Positions 1 to 9,170 of a stretch of DNA of 64,000 bases are shown one piece after another. This DNA is from JAEUMY01 sp031394355 (GTDB taxonomy: Bacteria; Pseudomonadota; Gammaproteobacteria; Burkholderiales; Usitatibacteraceae). The notes below the pieces were generated by a model. That model had not been told where the DNA came from and did no database searches. It saw nothing but the letters and a program-made list of their open reading frames with translations. Both the position numbers and the translations under genes were made by a program. Numbering within the stretch: the stretch's first letter is position 1; each line of letters starts with the position of its first letter. The stretch spans positions 1 to 64,000 of the forward strand of contig JANNSU010000072.1 of assembly GCA_031394355.1 (NCBI GenBank). The letters are read 5' to 3'.

Positions 1-320
1 GCGTCGCAGGTGTAGGTGCCTGAATCACCCTTGAGATTGAACGGCCTGGTCTTGAGGTCCACGGTGTGAATGTGGTCGAAGATCATTTCCGTCTTGAAGC
101 GCTCGGCATGCTCCTGGAAGCGTTGCATCAGTTCCGGGCCCTGCAGATGCTCCTTGTCCGCAGGCCAGTTCTCGACATCGGTGGTGGTCATCAGCTGACC
201 GCCTTGCGCAAGGCCGGTAATGACGACCGGATTCAGATTGGCGCGGGCAGCGTAAATGGCAGCGGTGTAGCCAGCCGGGCCGGAGCCCAGGATCAACAGG
301 GGTATGTGACGGGTGCTCAT
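1..320 (-). CDS. trxB: thioredoxin reductase TrxB, N-terminal part (runs off the window)
   Basis: Reading the minus strand from ATG at 320 gives about 106 residues that match the N-terminus of thioredoxin reductase. The FAD-binding motif GSGPAGYTAAIYAARA comes first, then the family signature GGQLMTTTDVENWP. The enzyme uses NADPH to reduce thioredoxin through FAD and a CxxC pair; the CxxC lies beyond the window edge and cannot be seen. It is transcribed away from the Crp-type regulator, so 321-612 should hold divergent promoters. The trxB / regulator / ftsK order is common in betaproteobacteria. Confidence 0.93.
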   Translation of the reverse strand, partial: MSTRHIPLLILGSGPAGYTAAIYAARANLNPVVITGLAQGGQLMTTTDVENWPADKEHLQGPELMQRFQEHAERFKTEMIFDHIHTVDLKTRPFNLKGDSGTYTCD

Positions 321-612
321 GATGGATTCCGGAGAGAGTGTGGCAGTCGCGCTGGCATGAACTGCATCAGCGAATCACGCAACGCGGCATGGAGTCAGCC
401 GAAACTATACCAGCGATGCTGCCCTGAATAGGGGGATGGACATGTCCCGGGCAAGCCCATTTGGCTTACTTCGCCCGTCATGCAGTCCTGAATGAGTGTT
501 CGACAATGAGTGTTCAGGATGCTGGCTTGCAAGGCGACACCGTGACAAAATGCAACCGCAAGCTGCGCTGCGGCATCCCGCAGAGGCTGGTTGTACAGAA
601 TCGGAGTTCAGA
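321..612. other. divergent intergenic region trxB / Crp-type regulator
   Basis: This 292-bp gap separates the divergent trxB and Crp/Fnr genes and must hold both promoters. I see no convincing palindromic operator or small gene. The open frame extending upstream from the regulator begins at a GTG at 496 but has no ribosome-binding site there. Confidence 0.4.
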
Positions 613-1260
613 ATGATCAACAAGATTCCATTGTTCATGGGGCTGTCGGAAGCGGATCTCAAGCTTGTCAATGACATGTCCATTGAGAAGCACTATCCAA
701 AAAATGCCGTCATCATTACCGAAGCGGAAGTAGGCGACTCCCTTTACGCCATTGTTTCCGGGCGCGTCAAGGTGTTCATCGGGGACGAGGAAGGCCGCGA
801 AATCATTCTCAAGATGTTGGGGCCGGGCGATGTGTTCGGCGAGATGTCGCTCATCGATCGTCAGCCACGTTCGGCATCGGTATCCACGCTTGAGCCTTGC
901 GTGTTCAAGGTGTTGTCGCACTCATCGTTCGAAGTGTGCCTGGAACAGGCGCCGCGCATTGCCATCGGCGTCATGAATTCGCTGGCAAGGCGGCTGCGGG
1001 ATGCCGACCGGAAAATCAGTACGCTGGCGCTCATGGATGTGTACGGCCGGGTGGCCCACACGCTGCTGGAGCTGGCCGTGCACAGCAACGGCAAGCTGCT
1101 CGTGGGTCAGAAGCTGTCACAGCAGGACATCGCCAACATGGTCGGCGCATCGCGGGAGATGGTGAACCGCATCCTCAAGGACCTGTCCGAGCGCGGTTAC
1201 ATCACGGTGGAATCCAAGTCCATCACCATCCATAACGAGCGGTTGCCCGTTTCACTTTGA
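613..1260 (+). CDS. Crp/Fnr family transcriptional regulator
   Basis: This 215-residue protein has an N-terminal cyclic-nucleotide-binding beta-roll (about residues 5-120; GDSLYAIVSGRVKVFI and GDVFGEMSLIDRQPRSASV) and a C-terminal winged helix with VGASREMVNRILKDL as recognition helix. The GEMSLID..PRSAS stretch resembles the phosphate-binding cassette of true cNMP binders. No N-terminal cysteine cluster is visible, so it is not an oxygen-sensing Fnr. I chose ATG 613 because CGGAG lies just before it and the protein then has normal Crp length. The same window encodes an adenylate cyclase, so cAMP is a plausible ligand, but this is inference. Confidence 0.9.
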   Translation: MINKIPLFMGLSEADLKLVNDMSIEKHYPKNAVIITEAEVGDSLYAIVSGRVKVFIGDEEGREIILKMLGPGDVFGEMSLIDRQPRSASVSTLEPCVFKVLSHSSFEVCLEQAPRIAIGVMNSLARRLRDADRKISTLALMDVYGRVAHTLLELAVHSNGKLLVGQKLSQQDIANMVGASREMVNRILKDLSERGYITVESKSITIHNERLPVSL

Positions 1261-1444
1261 TCGAGGCAGGCGCTGCTTGCCGGCTGACGGGCTGCGTTCC
1301 GGCGAGGTGGCCCGAATTCTCCCCGCCGCGATGGGCATCCGCCGCTGATGGGCAAGGTTTCCCTGCATGCTCGATTCAATAGAACTTGTGCAGGCCTGGC
1401 GAGTCACCGGGAATTGCGGGACGCTCCCGCTATAATCGCCGCCC

Positions 1445-3745
1445 ATGGAAGACATTGCCGCATCATCCGCCGAAACCACCCAGGCCACGCCGTCGCCGAG
1501 ACTGAACCGCATCCTGCGTGAAGCCGGCTGGATCCTGTTCCTGGCGCTCGCGTTATACCTCGCACTGGTGCTGGGCAGCTACCACCGCTCCGACGCTGCC
1601 TGGACCACCAGCGGGACAGGCGATTCCGTGCTCAACAAGGGCGGTGTGGTCGGGGCCTGGATCGCCGATATCCTGCTGTTTGCATTTGGCTTGTCCGCCT
1701 GGTGGTGGGTATTTCTGTGCGCATATCTGGTGTTGCGCATCTACAGCCGGATTGAGGAGTGGGGACTGATCGACCGCCGCCATCTGGCGATATCGTTGAC
1801 GGGGTTCATGGTCCTGCTGCTGGCCAGCGCTGCCATCGAGGCAATGCGGCTGCACTCGATGTCGGTCTCACTGCCGCGCCTGCCCGGCGGCCTGGCGGGT
1901 GATTTCCTGTCTTCGGGCATCGGCGCAGCGCTCGGATTCACGGGCGGAACGCTGCTGTTGCTTGCGGTGGCTGCTGCCGCCTTCAGCCTCTTCACGGGCC
2001 TTTCCTGGATCAGGCTTTCAGAGAAGCTGGGTGGCGGGGTGGAAATGCTGTGGTACGCATTTCAACGTCGACGTGAGGCAAAGCGCGACCGGGTAGAGGG
2101 TGCAGCCGCGCAAGTTGAGCGCGAAGTGAATGTCGAGACCCTCAAGAAAGTATTGGAGCGTGACGAGCTCACCCCCATCCGCATCGAACCCACCATTTTC
2201 GAAGTGCCGCAATCGGCACGCGTCATCAAGGAGAAGCAGGCACCTCTCTTCCAGGAGCTGCCGGATTCGCCATTGCCGCCTCTCTCGTTGCTGGACCCGG
2301 CTGATCGGTACATTGAACGGCCGACGCCAGAGACCCTCGAGTTCACTTCCGGGCTGATTGAACGCAAGCTCCTCGACTTCAACGTGCAAGTGAAGGTGGT
2401 CGCGGCCCACCCGGGCCCGGTCATCACGCGCTACGAGATCGATCCGGCCATCGGTATCAAGGGCTCACAGATCGTCAACCTGGCCCGCGACCTCGCGCGC
2501 GCGTTGTCGGTCATTTCCATTCGCGTGGTGGAGACCATTCCCGGCACCTCGCACATGGGACTGGAAATTCCCAATCCCAAGCGAGAAATGGTGCGACTGT
2601 CCGAAATCCTCGGCTCCCAGGTTTATGCGGACAACGCCTCCAAGCTGACGCTGGCCATGGGCAAGGATATTGCAGGTAAAGCGGTGGTCGCCGACCTCGC
2701 CAAGATGCCCCACTTGCTGGTGGCCGGCACCACCGGATCGGGAAAATCAGTCGGCATCAACGCGATGATCCTGTCGCTGCTTTACAAGGCGTCGCCCAGC
2801 GAAGTGCGCCTCATTCTCATCGATCCGAAAATGCTGGAACTTTCGGTCTACGACGGCATTCAACACTTGCTGGCGCCGGTCGTGACCGACATGCGCCAGG
2901 CGGGTGCGGCATTGAATTGGTGCGTGGCCGAAATGGACCGGCGGTACAAACTCATGAGCACACTGGGTGTGCGCAATCTTTCTTCATACAACCAGAAAGT
3001 GACCGAGGCGAAAGCCCAGGGCAAGCCCATTCCGCATCCTTTTTCACTGACGCCCGACAGCCCTGAACCCCTTGAACCTCTGCCGTTGGTGGTGGTGGTC
3101 ATCGACGAGCTGGCTGATCTCATGATGGTGGTCGGCAAGAAAGTCGAGGAGCTCATCGCCCGCCTGGCACAGAAAGCGCGGGCCTCGGGCATACACCTCA
3201 TCCTCGCCACGCAGCGCCCTTCGGTGGATGTGATCACGGGTCTCATCAAGGCCAATGTGCCGACCCGGGTGGCGTTTCAGGTGTCGTCCAAGATTGACTC
3301 CCGCACCATCCTCGACCAACAAGGCGCGGAAGCGTTGCTGGGTCAGGGCGACATGCTCTACTTGCCCCCGGGGACAGGATTTCCGCAACGCGTCCACGGT
3401 GCCTTCGTGGCGGATGCTGAAGTGCATCGCGTCGTGGAGCATCTCAAGAAGCAGGGTGAGCCTGCCTATGTCGAAGGCATTCTCGATACGCCGGAAGAAC
3501 AGGCACAGTCCGCGGAGGGCAATGGCGGCGGGCAGGGAGGTGAAAGCGATCCCCTGTATGACCAGGCCGTGCAGATCGTGCTGCAAAACAAGCGCGCCTC
3601 GATCTCGCTGGTGCAGCGACATCTGCGTATCGGCTACAACCGCGCCGCCCGCTTGCTGGAAGACATGGAGAAAGCTGGGCTGGTTTCCGCCATGCAGGGC
3701 AATGGCAACCGCGAGATTCTGGCACCGAACCGGGACGCGCAATGA
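1445..3745 (+). CDS. ftsK: DNA translocase FtsK
   Basis: This septal DNA pump clears and aligns chromosome termini for XerCD recombination at division. The 766-residue protein has four or five N-terminal membrane segments (roughly residues 25-190), a short linker, the RecA-like motor with Walker A AGTTGSGKSVG near residue 430 and Walker B VVVVIDELADL, and a C-terminal winged-helix gamma domain (from about residue 695; LVQRHLRIGYNRAARLLEDME). It is the short betaproteobacterial form, without the long linker of E. coli FtsK. Its stop overlaps the lolA start (ATGA at 3742). Confidence 0.97.
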   Translation: MEDIAASSAETTQATPSPRLNRILREAGWILFLALALYLALVLGSYHRSDAAWTTSGTGDSVLNKGGVVGAWIADILLFAFGLSAWWWVFLCAYLVLRIYSRIEEWGLIDRRHLAISLTGFMVLLLASAAIEAMRLHSMSVSLPRLPGGLAGDFLSSGIGAALGFTGGTLLLLAVAAAAFSLFTGLSWIRLSEKLGGGVEMLWYAFQRRREAKRDRVEGAAAQVEREVNVETLKKVLERDELTPIRIEPTIFEVPQSARVIKEKQAPLFQELPDSPLPPLSLLDPADRYIERPTPETLEFTSGLIERKLLDFNVQVKVVAAHPGPVITRYEIDPAIGIKGSQIVNLARDLARALSVISIRVVETIPGTSHMGLEIPNPKREMVRLSEILGSQVYADNASKLTLAMGKDIAGKAVVADLAKMPHLLVAGTTGSGKSVGINAMILSLLYKASPSEVRLILIDPKMLELSVYDGIQHLLAPVVTDMRQAGAALNWCVAEMDRRYKLMSTLGVRNLSSYNQKVTEAKAQGKPIPHPFSLTPDSPEPLEPLPLVVVVIDELADLMMVVGKKVEELIARLAQKARASGIHLILATQRPSVDVITGLIKANVPTRVAFQVSSKIDSRTILDQQGAEALLGQGDMLYLPPGTGFPQRVHGAFVADAEVHRVVEHLKKQGEPAYVEGILDTPEEQAQSAEGNGGGQGGESDPLYDQAVQIVLQNKRASISLVQRHLRIGYNRAARLLEDMEKAGLVSAMQGNGNREILAPNRDAQ

Positions 3746-4452
3746 GCATTTCTTGCTTGCGAATATTGTGCGGGTTTCGCTCAGGGCGATCCCCGCATCG
3801 CTGCGCGACCGCCTGCGGCGTCCAACCGCAGTCCACAGGACTGCGATTATTCGCATTGATGGTGATGGGTGTTGCCGCGATCCTATGCGGTCCGGTGTAC
3901 GCCGAAGCCATCCCCAAATTTCAGCAGTTCCTCTCCGGCACGCCGGCCGGGTCTGCCGCGTTCGATCAGAAGGTGTATGAGCGCGGCGATCGACTCATCC
4001 AGCAATCAACAGGACAGTTCATCTTTTCGCGGCCAGGCAAGTTCCGCTGGACCTATGACAAGCCGAAGCAGGTCATCGTTGGCGATGGGGTGAAGGTCTG
4101 GATTTACGATGAGGACTTGCAGCAGGTCACCAGTCGCAGGCTAGGCAACGCACTCTCGTCCACACCGGCTGCGCTGCTTACCGGTGGCGCTGAAGTGTCT
4201 CGGCTGTTTGCCTTGAAGGAAGAAGGCGCTCGCGACGGCATCGACTGGCTGGAAGCGGTGCCGAAGGAGAAGGACACCGGCTTCGAGCGCATCCGCATCG
4301 GGTTCCGTGGCGATGTGCTGGCAAGCATGGAACTGCAGGACCAGTTCGGCAATCGCACGGTGCTCGTTTTCTCATCTTTCAAGCGTGGTGGACAGAATCC
4401 TGCGCAGTTTCGATTTGTGCCACCCAAGGGCGCAGACGTCATCGGCGACTGA
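3742..4452 (+). CDS. lolA: outer-membrane lipoprotein carrier protein LolA
   Basis: This periplasmic chaperone carries lipoproteins from the LolCDE transporter to the outer membrane. The mature part starts near AEAIPKFQQFL and contains the LolA fold signatures GQFIFSRPGKFRWTYDKP and WIYDEDLQQVTSR. The start at 3742 overlaps the ftsK stop by four bases and gives 236 residues, but the first 33 precede an ordinary signal peptide core (LRLFALMVMGVAAILCGPVYA). This extra N-terminus is bounded by decayed copies of the window's iterated palindrome (3759-3770 and 3843-3854). A later non-ATG start is possible. Confidence 0.93.
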   Translation: MSISCLRILCGFRSGRSPHRCATACGVQPQSTGLRLFALMVMGVAAILCGPVYAEAIPKFQQFLSGTPAGSAAFDQKVYERGDRLIQQSTGQFIFSRPGKFRWTYDKPKQVIVGDGVKVWIYDEDLQQVTSRRLGNALSSTPAALLTGGAEVSRLFALKEEGARDGIDWLEAVPKEKDTGFERIRIGFRGDVLASMELQDQFGNRTVLVFSSFKRGGQNPAQFRFVPPKGADVIGD

Positions 4453-4567
4453 CAGTGCCGCCGTCGCGGTACTCAAGGACGCAGCCAATCTCGAACCTTG
4501 CACGGGCCGTTCCCCAAGGCGTCGCGCCTGATGCTCGGAATCGCGAAAAATTCAATACCATGTCCCG

Positions 4568-5911
4568 ATGAATGATCTCTTTCCCGACTCGGCGCCGGGG
4601 CTGTCTCGCTTCCCTGCCGCGAACATGACACAACCTCTTGCAGAACGGCTGCGGCCGGCACGGGTCAGTGAAGTGATGGGTCAGGATCACCTGTTGGCAG
4701 CAGGCAAGCCGATAGCGATTGCCATCGCGGCAGGTCGCCCGCATTCCATGATCTTCTGGGGGCCGCCAGGTGTGGGCAAGACCACCCTGGCTCGGCTGAT
4801 GGCGCGCGCATTCGACACGGAGTTCATCGCGATCTCCGCCGTGCTGGCAGGCGTGAAGGAAATCCGTGAGGCGGTGGAACGCGCACGTATCAATCGGGAA
4901 CAACTGGGCCGCTCGACCATCCTCTTCGTCGATGAGGTGCATCGTTTCAACAAAAGCCAGCAGGATGCATTCCTCCCGCATGTCGAGTCGGGCCACTTCA
5001 CCTTCATCGGTGCCACGACCGAAAACCCGTCATTCGAGGTGAACAGCGCGCTGCTGTCCCGGGCACAGGTGTATGTGCTCAAGAGCCTCGACAGGGCGGC
5101 GCTGGGTGAGCTCGTGCGCCGTGGATTCGCACTCGAAGGCGTCACTGCGAATATTCGCAGCATTGACCGCATCGCCGAACTGTCCGATGGTGACGGCAGG
5201 CGTGCGCTGAACCTTGCCGAGCAAGTGGGTCAGGCCGCAAGGGTGAAGCAGCAGGATGTCGACGAGGCGCTCATCGACAGCGTGGTTCAGCGTGCAGCGC
5301 GACGATTCGACAAAGGCGGGGAAGAGTTCTACAACCAGATTTCGGCGCTGCACAAGAGTGTGCGCGGCTCGGACCCGGATGCGGCGCTTTACTGGTTCTG
5401 CCGAATGCTGGATGGTGGCGCAGATCCGCGCTATCTGGCGCGTCGCATCATTCGAATGGCGAGCGAGGACATTGGACTCGCTGACCCGCGTGCGCTGGAG
5501 ATCTGCGTGACGGCTGCCGACGTCTTCGAACGCATGGGGTCACCCGAAGGTGAACTGGCCCTAGCCGAAGCGGTAGTCTTTCTCGCAGTTGCCGCAAAAT
5601 CGAACGCGGTCTACAGGGCCTACAACGCCGCGCGTGCATTCATAGCCGCCGATGAGTCCCGACCGGTGCCCCTTCATATCCGCAACTCGCCCACGAAGTT
5701 GATGAAGGACCTCGATTACGGCAAGGACTACCGCTACGCCCACGATGAGACGGGGGGCTACGCCGCAGGCGAAAACTACTGGCCGGACGGACTGAAGCCG
5801 CAGCACTGGTATGCGCCCAGCGGGCGTGGCCTCGAAGGTAAAATCGCGGAAAAGCTTGCCGAGCTGCGTGCACTGGATGCAGAATACCGAGAGAAGAAAT
5901 TGAAAACCTGA
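4568..5911 (+). CDS. rarA: replication-associated recombination protein RarA (MgsA)
   Basis: This AAA+ ATPase is related to clamp loaders and acts at stalled replication forks. The 447-residue protein shows Walker A GPPGVGKTTLARLMA near residue 65, Walker B LFVDEVHRFNKSQQD near 120, sensor GATTENPSFEVNSALLSR, and the C-terminal RarA signature FCRMLDGGADPRYLARRIIRMASEDIG in sections. It sits between lolA and serS, its usual betaproteobacterial place. A perfect copy of the iterated palindrome at 5147-5158 is read in frame as Ala-Asn-Ile-Arg. Confidence 0.97.
   Translation: MNDLFPDSAPGLSRFPAANMTQPLAERLRPARVSEVMGQDHLLAAGKPIAIAIAAGRPHSMIFWGPPGVGKTTLARLMARAFDTEFIAISAVLAGVKEIREAVERARINREQLGRSTILFVDEVHRFNKSQQDAFLPHVESGHFTFIGATTENPSFEVNSALLSRAQVYVLKSLDRAALGELVRRGFALEGVTANIRSIDRIAELSDGDGRRALNLAEQVGQAARVKQQDVDEALIDSVVQRAARRFDKGGEEFYNQISALHKSVRGSDPDAALYWFCRMLDGGADPRYLARRIIRMASEDIGLADPRALEICVTAADVFERMGSPEGELALAEAVVFLAVAAKSNAVYRAYNAARAFIAADESRPVPLHIRNSPTKLMKDLDYGKDYRYAHDETGGYAAGENYWPDGLKPQHWYAPSGRGLEGKIAEKLAELRALDAEYREKKLKT
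5147..5158. repeat. iterated palindrome GCGAATATTCGC, first perfect copy (22 in window)
   Basis: This perfect 12-bp palindrome is extended here to CT...AG (16 bp). Perfect copies start at 5147, 8136, 9387, 11544, 13051, 21638, 25305, 30097, 30603, 32185, 37134, 38424, 41479, 42229, 42725, 43082, 45554, 46266, 47621, 52066, 52196 and 57745. One-mismatch copies start at 3843, 26156, 29759 and 33414. Seven perfect copies lie between genes and fifteen inside genes. No protein motif or regulatory family explains all positions. Confidence 0.95.
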
Positions 5912-6079
5912 CGATGAACCTGCGCAACAACGCCTTCTGCCGCCCGCCATTTTCCTGCTCCTGCTTCCGCTCCCGCTGAGGCGGGCGCACTCATTTACAC
6001 TCCCCCCGTTTGTTGTCGCTTCCTGTCCGCTGGAAGCCGTGCTTCGGCCTTGGCCGAGTGAACCTATTGTGAGATCCCC

Positions 6080-7354
6080 ATGTTAGACATCCAACTCTTT
6101 CGCAAAGACCTTCCTGCCGTCGTGGCCGGCCTTGGCCGTCGTGGCGTCACCTTTGATGTAGACGCGTTCCGTGCCTTGGAAGAGGAACGCAAGACCCTCC
6201 AGACTCGCACTGAAGAACTTCAGGCCAAGCGCAACAGCCTCTCCAAACAGATCGGCATGCTGAAAGGAAAGGGCGAAGACACGTCATCAGTGATGACCGA
6301 GGTGGCCGGCATTGGCGACGATCTCAAGGCCAATGAGGCTGCATTGGCGGCACTACAGGAGCGCATGAATGCTTTCCTGCGGGTGATTCCCAACATTCCC
6401 CGTGCCGAAGTGCCAATCGGCAAGAGCGCGGATAACAATGTGGAAGTGCGGAGCTGGGGCACGCCCCGGCAGTTCGACTTCACCCCGAAAGATCACGTTG
6501 ATGTGGGCGCTGCCTTAGGCGGCCTGGACTTTGAGACGGCGGCAAAGCTGTCCGGCGCCCGCTTCTCGGTGCTGAAGGGCGGCGTTGCACGTCTGCATCG
6601 TGCCATTGCGCAGTTCTTCCTCGACGTGCAGACGCAGGAACACGGCTATACCGAAGTGTATGTGCCGTACATGGTGTCAGGCGAATGTGCTGATGGCGTA
6701 TCGAGCCTCGCCAAATTCAAGGATGACTTGTTCAAGATAGAAGGGCGTGATCTCTATCTCATTCCGACGGCCGAGTATCCGGTCACCAACTTCGTGCGTG
6801 ACACGATTGTGGACGCCAAGGATCTGCCGTTGAAGTTTGCCTGCCACAGTCCATGCTTCCGCTCGGAGGCGGGCAGCTATGGCAAGGACACACGCGGCAT
6901 GATCCGCCAGCACCAGTTCGACAAGGTTGAATTGGTGCAGATCGTGGCGCCGGAGCAGTCAGCTGATGCGCACGAGGCGCTCACGTCGCATGCGGAAGCG
7001 GTGCTGAAGAAGCTGGAGCTGCCGTTCCGCACGATGTTGCTCTGCACCGGAGACATGGGTTTCGCTTCGGCTCAGACCTACGATCTGGAAGTCTGGTTGC
7101 CCGCGCAGAACGCCTATCGCGAGATTTCGTCCTGTTCCAACTATGAGGCCTTTCAGGCCCGCCGCATGGGTGCACGCTTTCGCAATGCACAGGGCAAGAC
7201 CGAGACGCTGCACACGATCAATGGCTCTGGCCTGGCCGTGGGCCGCACGCTGGTGGCGATTCTGGAAAATTTCCAACGTGCGGATGGTGGTGTTGACGTG
7301 CCGACAATACTGCAGCCCTACATGGGTGGTCTAAAGAAATTGTCGGCGTCCTGA
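6080..7354 (+). CDS. serS: seryl-tRNA synthetase
   Basis: This cytoplasmic class II synthetase charges tRNA-Ser. The 424-residue protein starts MLDIQLFRKDL and has an N-terminal coiled-coil arm (about residues 35-105), then motif 2 (FRSEAGSYGKDTRGMIRQHQF) and motif 3 (NGSGLAVGRTLVAILENFQ). Length is normal for the family. GTGAGAT stands before the ATG. The gene ends three bases before the convergent secreted-protein gene, with no room for a conventional terminator. Confidence 0.98.
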   Translation: MLDIQLFRKDLPAVVAGLGRRGVTFDVDAFRALEEERKTLQTRTEELQAKRNSLSKQIGMLKGKGEDTSSVMTEVAGIGDDLKANEAALAALQERMNAFLRVIPNIPRAEVPIGKSADNNVEVRSWGTPRQFDFTPKDHVDVGAALGGLDFETAAKLSGARFSVLKGGVARLHRAIAQFFLDVQTQEHGYTEVYVPYMVSGECADGVSSLAKFKDDLFKIEGRDLYLIPTAEYPVTNFVRDTIVDAKDLPLKFACHSPCFRSEAGSYGKDTRGMIRQHQFDKVELVQIVAPEQSADAHEALTSHAEAVLKKLELPFRTMLLCTGDMGFASAQTYDLEVWLPAQNAYREISSCSNYEAFQARRMGARFRNAQGKTETLHTINGSGLAVGRTLVAILENFQRADGGVDVPTILQPYMGGLKKLSAS

Positions 7355-7357
7355 TCG

Positions 7358-8155
7358 TTAGAAGCTGAGGCGCTCAAGCACAATCGTGTTGGGAAACGGC
7401 GGGTCCGCAAAGGGTGGGCCTGCCGAGATGACCAGCCGGAGCTTGCCATCCGTCAACAACTCGCCGTTCACCCGGCCCACTTGGGTCGATGCGATCTGCG
7501 GGCGCGCACAGCCGGGCAAGAGCGTGCAATTGCCTGCTGTGGAAGTGATGTCGAATAGATCGCCGATGAAGCGAGACGAATCATTCCAGCGCACGTTGTT
7601 CACTAGCAGCCAGTAGGGCTTCCCGGCACTGTCATATGCATACCAGGCACCAGCCATCAGATCGCTGCCTGACTGTGCGTGATACAGGGAGAAGCCATGC
7701 CCCGGCACAGCCGGATCGTGCCAGGCTCCGGTGATATCGGCCCCGGCACGTGCGCCGTTGATTGGCCGCGTGATCAGCTTGCCCTGGACGATGAATTGTC
7801 CCGAATGGGTCAGCGTTAGTGTCTGCACGCCAGCCACTTGGGGGGTATGGGTTGTCGTGAGGGAAACATCCGGACCTGTCGGCGGGCAGGGAGAAAACAC
7901 GATCAAAGAGGAGGGAGTGAGTGTCAGCCCGCCGGACGCTGTCGGGAACGGCAGTGCCACCACCGAGATGCCCCCGGGGACAGAGCATCGGTCCGGCCAC
8001 CTGCCACTGACCCTGATGGTGCGAACTACACCAGGCTCGGCGACTTCCGGTGTCACCGAAATGGTGAGCGGTTGGCCAGACTGGGCTGCGACGGGTGAGG
8101 CAATGAGTGCTGCCGCAATCAGGCACAGTGCTGATGCGAATATTCGCAGGGACAT
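7358..8155 (-). CDS. secreted hypothetical protein, GAW-type repeat domain (paralogue 1)
   Basis: This 265-residue protein has a signal peptide (MSLRIFASALCLIAAALIAS, cleavage after VAAQ). An N-terminal beta-rich, Ig-like part starts ISVTPEVAEPGVVRTIRVSG. The C-terminal part reads SGAWHDPAVPGHGFSLYH, then AGAWYAYDSAGKPYWLL. That pattern resembles a domain common in secreted betaproteobacterial proteins (NPDESGWGL...ATWFTYD.G.P.W), whose function I do not know. It is the tandem paralogue of the next gene. ATG 8155 is preferred over TTG 8179 because it starts directly on the signal peptide. The palindrome at 8136-8147 encodes Arg-Ile-Phe-Ala in the signal peptide. Confidence 0.75.
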   Translation of the reverse strand: MSLRIFASALCLIAAALIASPVAAQSGQPLTISVTPEVAEPGVVRTIRVSGRWPDRCSVPGGISVVALPFPTASGGLTLTPSSLIVFSPCPPTGPDVSLTTTHTPQVAGVQTLTLTHSGQFIVQGKLITRPINGARAGADITGAWHDPAVPGHGFSLYHAQSGSDLMAGAWYAYDSAGKPYWLLVNNVRWNDSSRFIGDLFDITSTAGNCTLLPGCARPQIASTQVGRVNGELLTDGKLRLVISAGPPFADPPFPNTIVLERLSF

Positions 8156-8185
8156 GGTGGGTCTCTCTTGGATGGTCAATGATGC

Positions 8186-9028
8186 TCAGAATCGAACGCG
8201 TATCGCTTCGAAGTCGGCGAGTACCACTGCCGGTATGACTTCTCCATGCGGCGTCACCGTCACGCGAATGCGATCAAGGGCAAGAATCTGAATTGAAATG
8301 TTGGCTGCAATGCGCGCAGACAGTTGCGGTCTGGCACAGGCCGGGAGAGGTATGGTGCAGCTGGCCGACCCCGCTTGGGTTTCGACCAGATTGCCCACGA
8401 ATGCGGTGTTCGACTGCCACCGGCCATTCTGGATGAGATACCAGAATGGTTTGCCTGTTCCATCGAACACATACCAGGCGCCGGCGAGGATATCCGTGGT
8501 GGCTTGTGAATGCAGCAGCGCCAGACCGGAGCCGTTGGTGGCTGGATCATTCCAGGCGCCCGAAAGATCCGTTGAAGCGCGGGGCTGGCCGACGGCCTGG
8601 GTGATAATCTGGCCCGCGCCGAGGTAGCGTCCGTCAGTCAGCACGATGGCAATTCGCTGTGTGCCCGCCCGGGTTGGCGTGTAGTTGAATGTGGCTGAGT
8701 AGGTGGTCACGGCCGAGAAGCAGACCGTCAAGGTCTGCGGCACAGCGAAGAGGATGTTCACCGTATCCTGTCCGGAGATGGTGTTGACCGACAGGACAGG
8801 GTTGCCTGGTGTACAGCCATCCGGCCAGCTGCCCGAGACCGTGATGGTTCGGGCAACGCCGGCATCGGCCACCAACGGGCTTACGTTGATGGTAGGCGAG
8901 AAGGGCGGCGGGGTGGTTTGGTTCTGTGCGTGTGCATGGAGCGCCAAGGCACCTGCTGCCAGACCAAGGCAGGCAATGACGCGACGCACAAATGAGGCAG
9001 CGCATGAGAGTTTTGCAGTCTGTTGCAT
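8186..9028 (-). CDS. secreted hypothetical protein, GAW-type repeat domain (paralogue 2)
   Basis: This 280-residue protein has a signal peptide (VIACLGLAAGALALHAHAQ). Its layout matches the gene downstream: an Ig-like segment (INVSPLVADAGVARTITVSG) and a C-terminal SGAWNDPATNGSGLALLHS / AGAWYVFDGTGKPFWYLIQ domain. A conserved cysteine pair (C..PLPACARPQ here, C..LPGCARPQ in the paralogue) suggests a disulphide. ATG 9028 follows GGAG at good spacing. The two genes are 30 bases apart and probably co-transcribed. Function unknown; an export-related or surface role is only inference. Confidence 0.75.
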   Translation of the reverse strand: MQQTAKLSCAASFVRRVIACLGLAAGALALHAHAQNQTTPPPFSPTINVSPLVADAGVARTITVSGSWPDGCTPGNPVLSVNTISGQDTVNILFAVPQTLTVCFSAVTTYSATFNYTPTRAGTQRIAIVLTDGRYLGAGQIITQAVGQPRASTDLSGAWNDPATNGSGLALLHSQATTDILAGAWYVFDGTGKPFWYLIQNGRWQSNTAFVGNLVETQAGSASCTIPLPACARPQLSARIAANISIQILALDRIRVTVTPHGEVIPAVVLADFEAIRVRF

Positions 9029-9170
9029 GGGGACTCCATAACGAAGCAAAGGGAAACTCCCTGGTTGAATTGATATGCGGGAAAAAATCCCACATCAATT
9101 GTGCACCAGCTTCTGGCAGAGCGCAAGGCGGTCAGCGTGTCTGTTGGTGGCCATTTGTATCGGAATCCGC

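Noticed and set aside
1261..1444. Small gene between the Crp-type regulator and ftsK
   Set aside because: Only short frames without ribosome-binding sites are present; nothing else is visible in these 184 bases.
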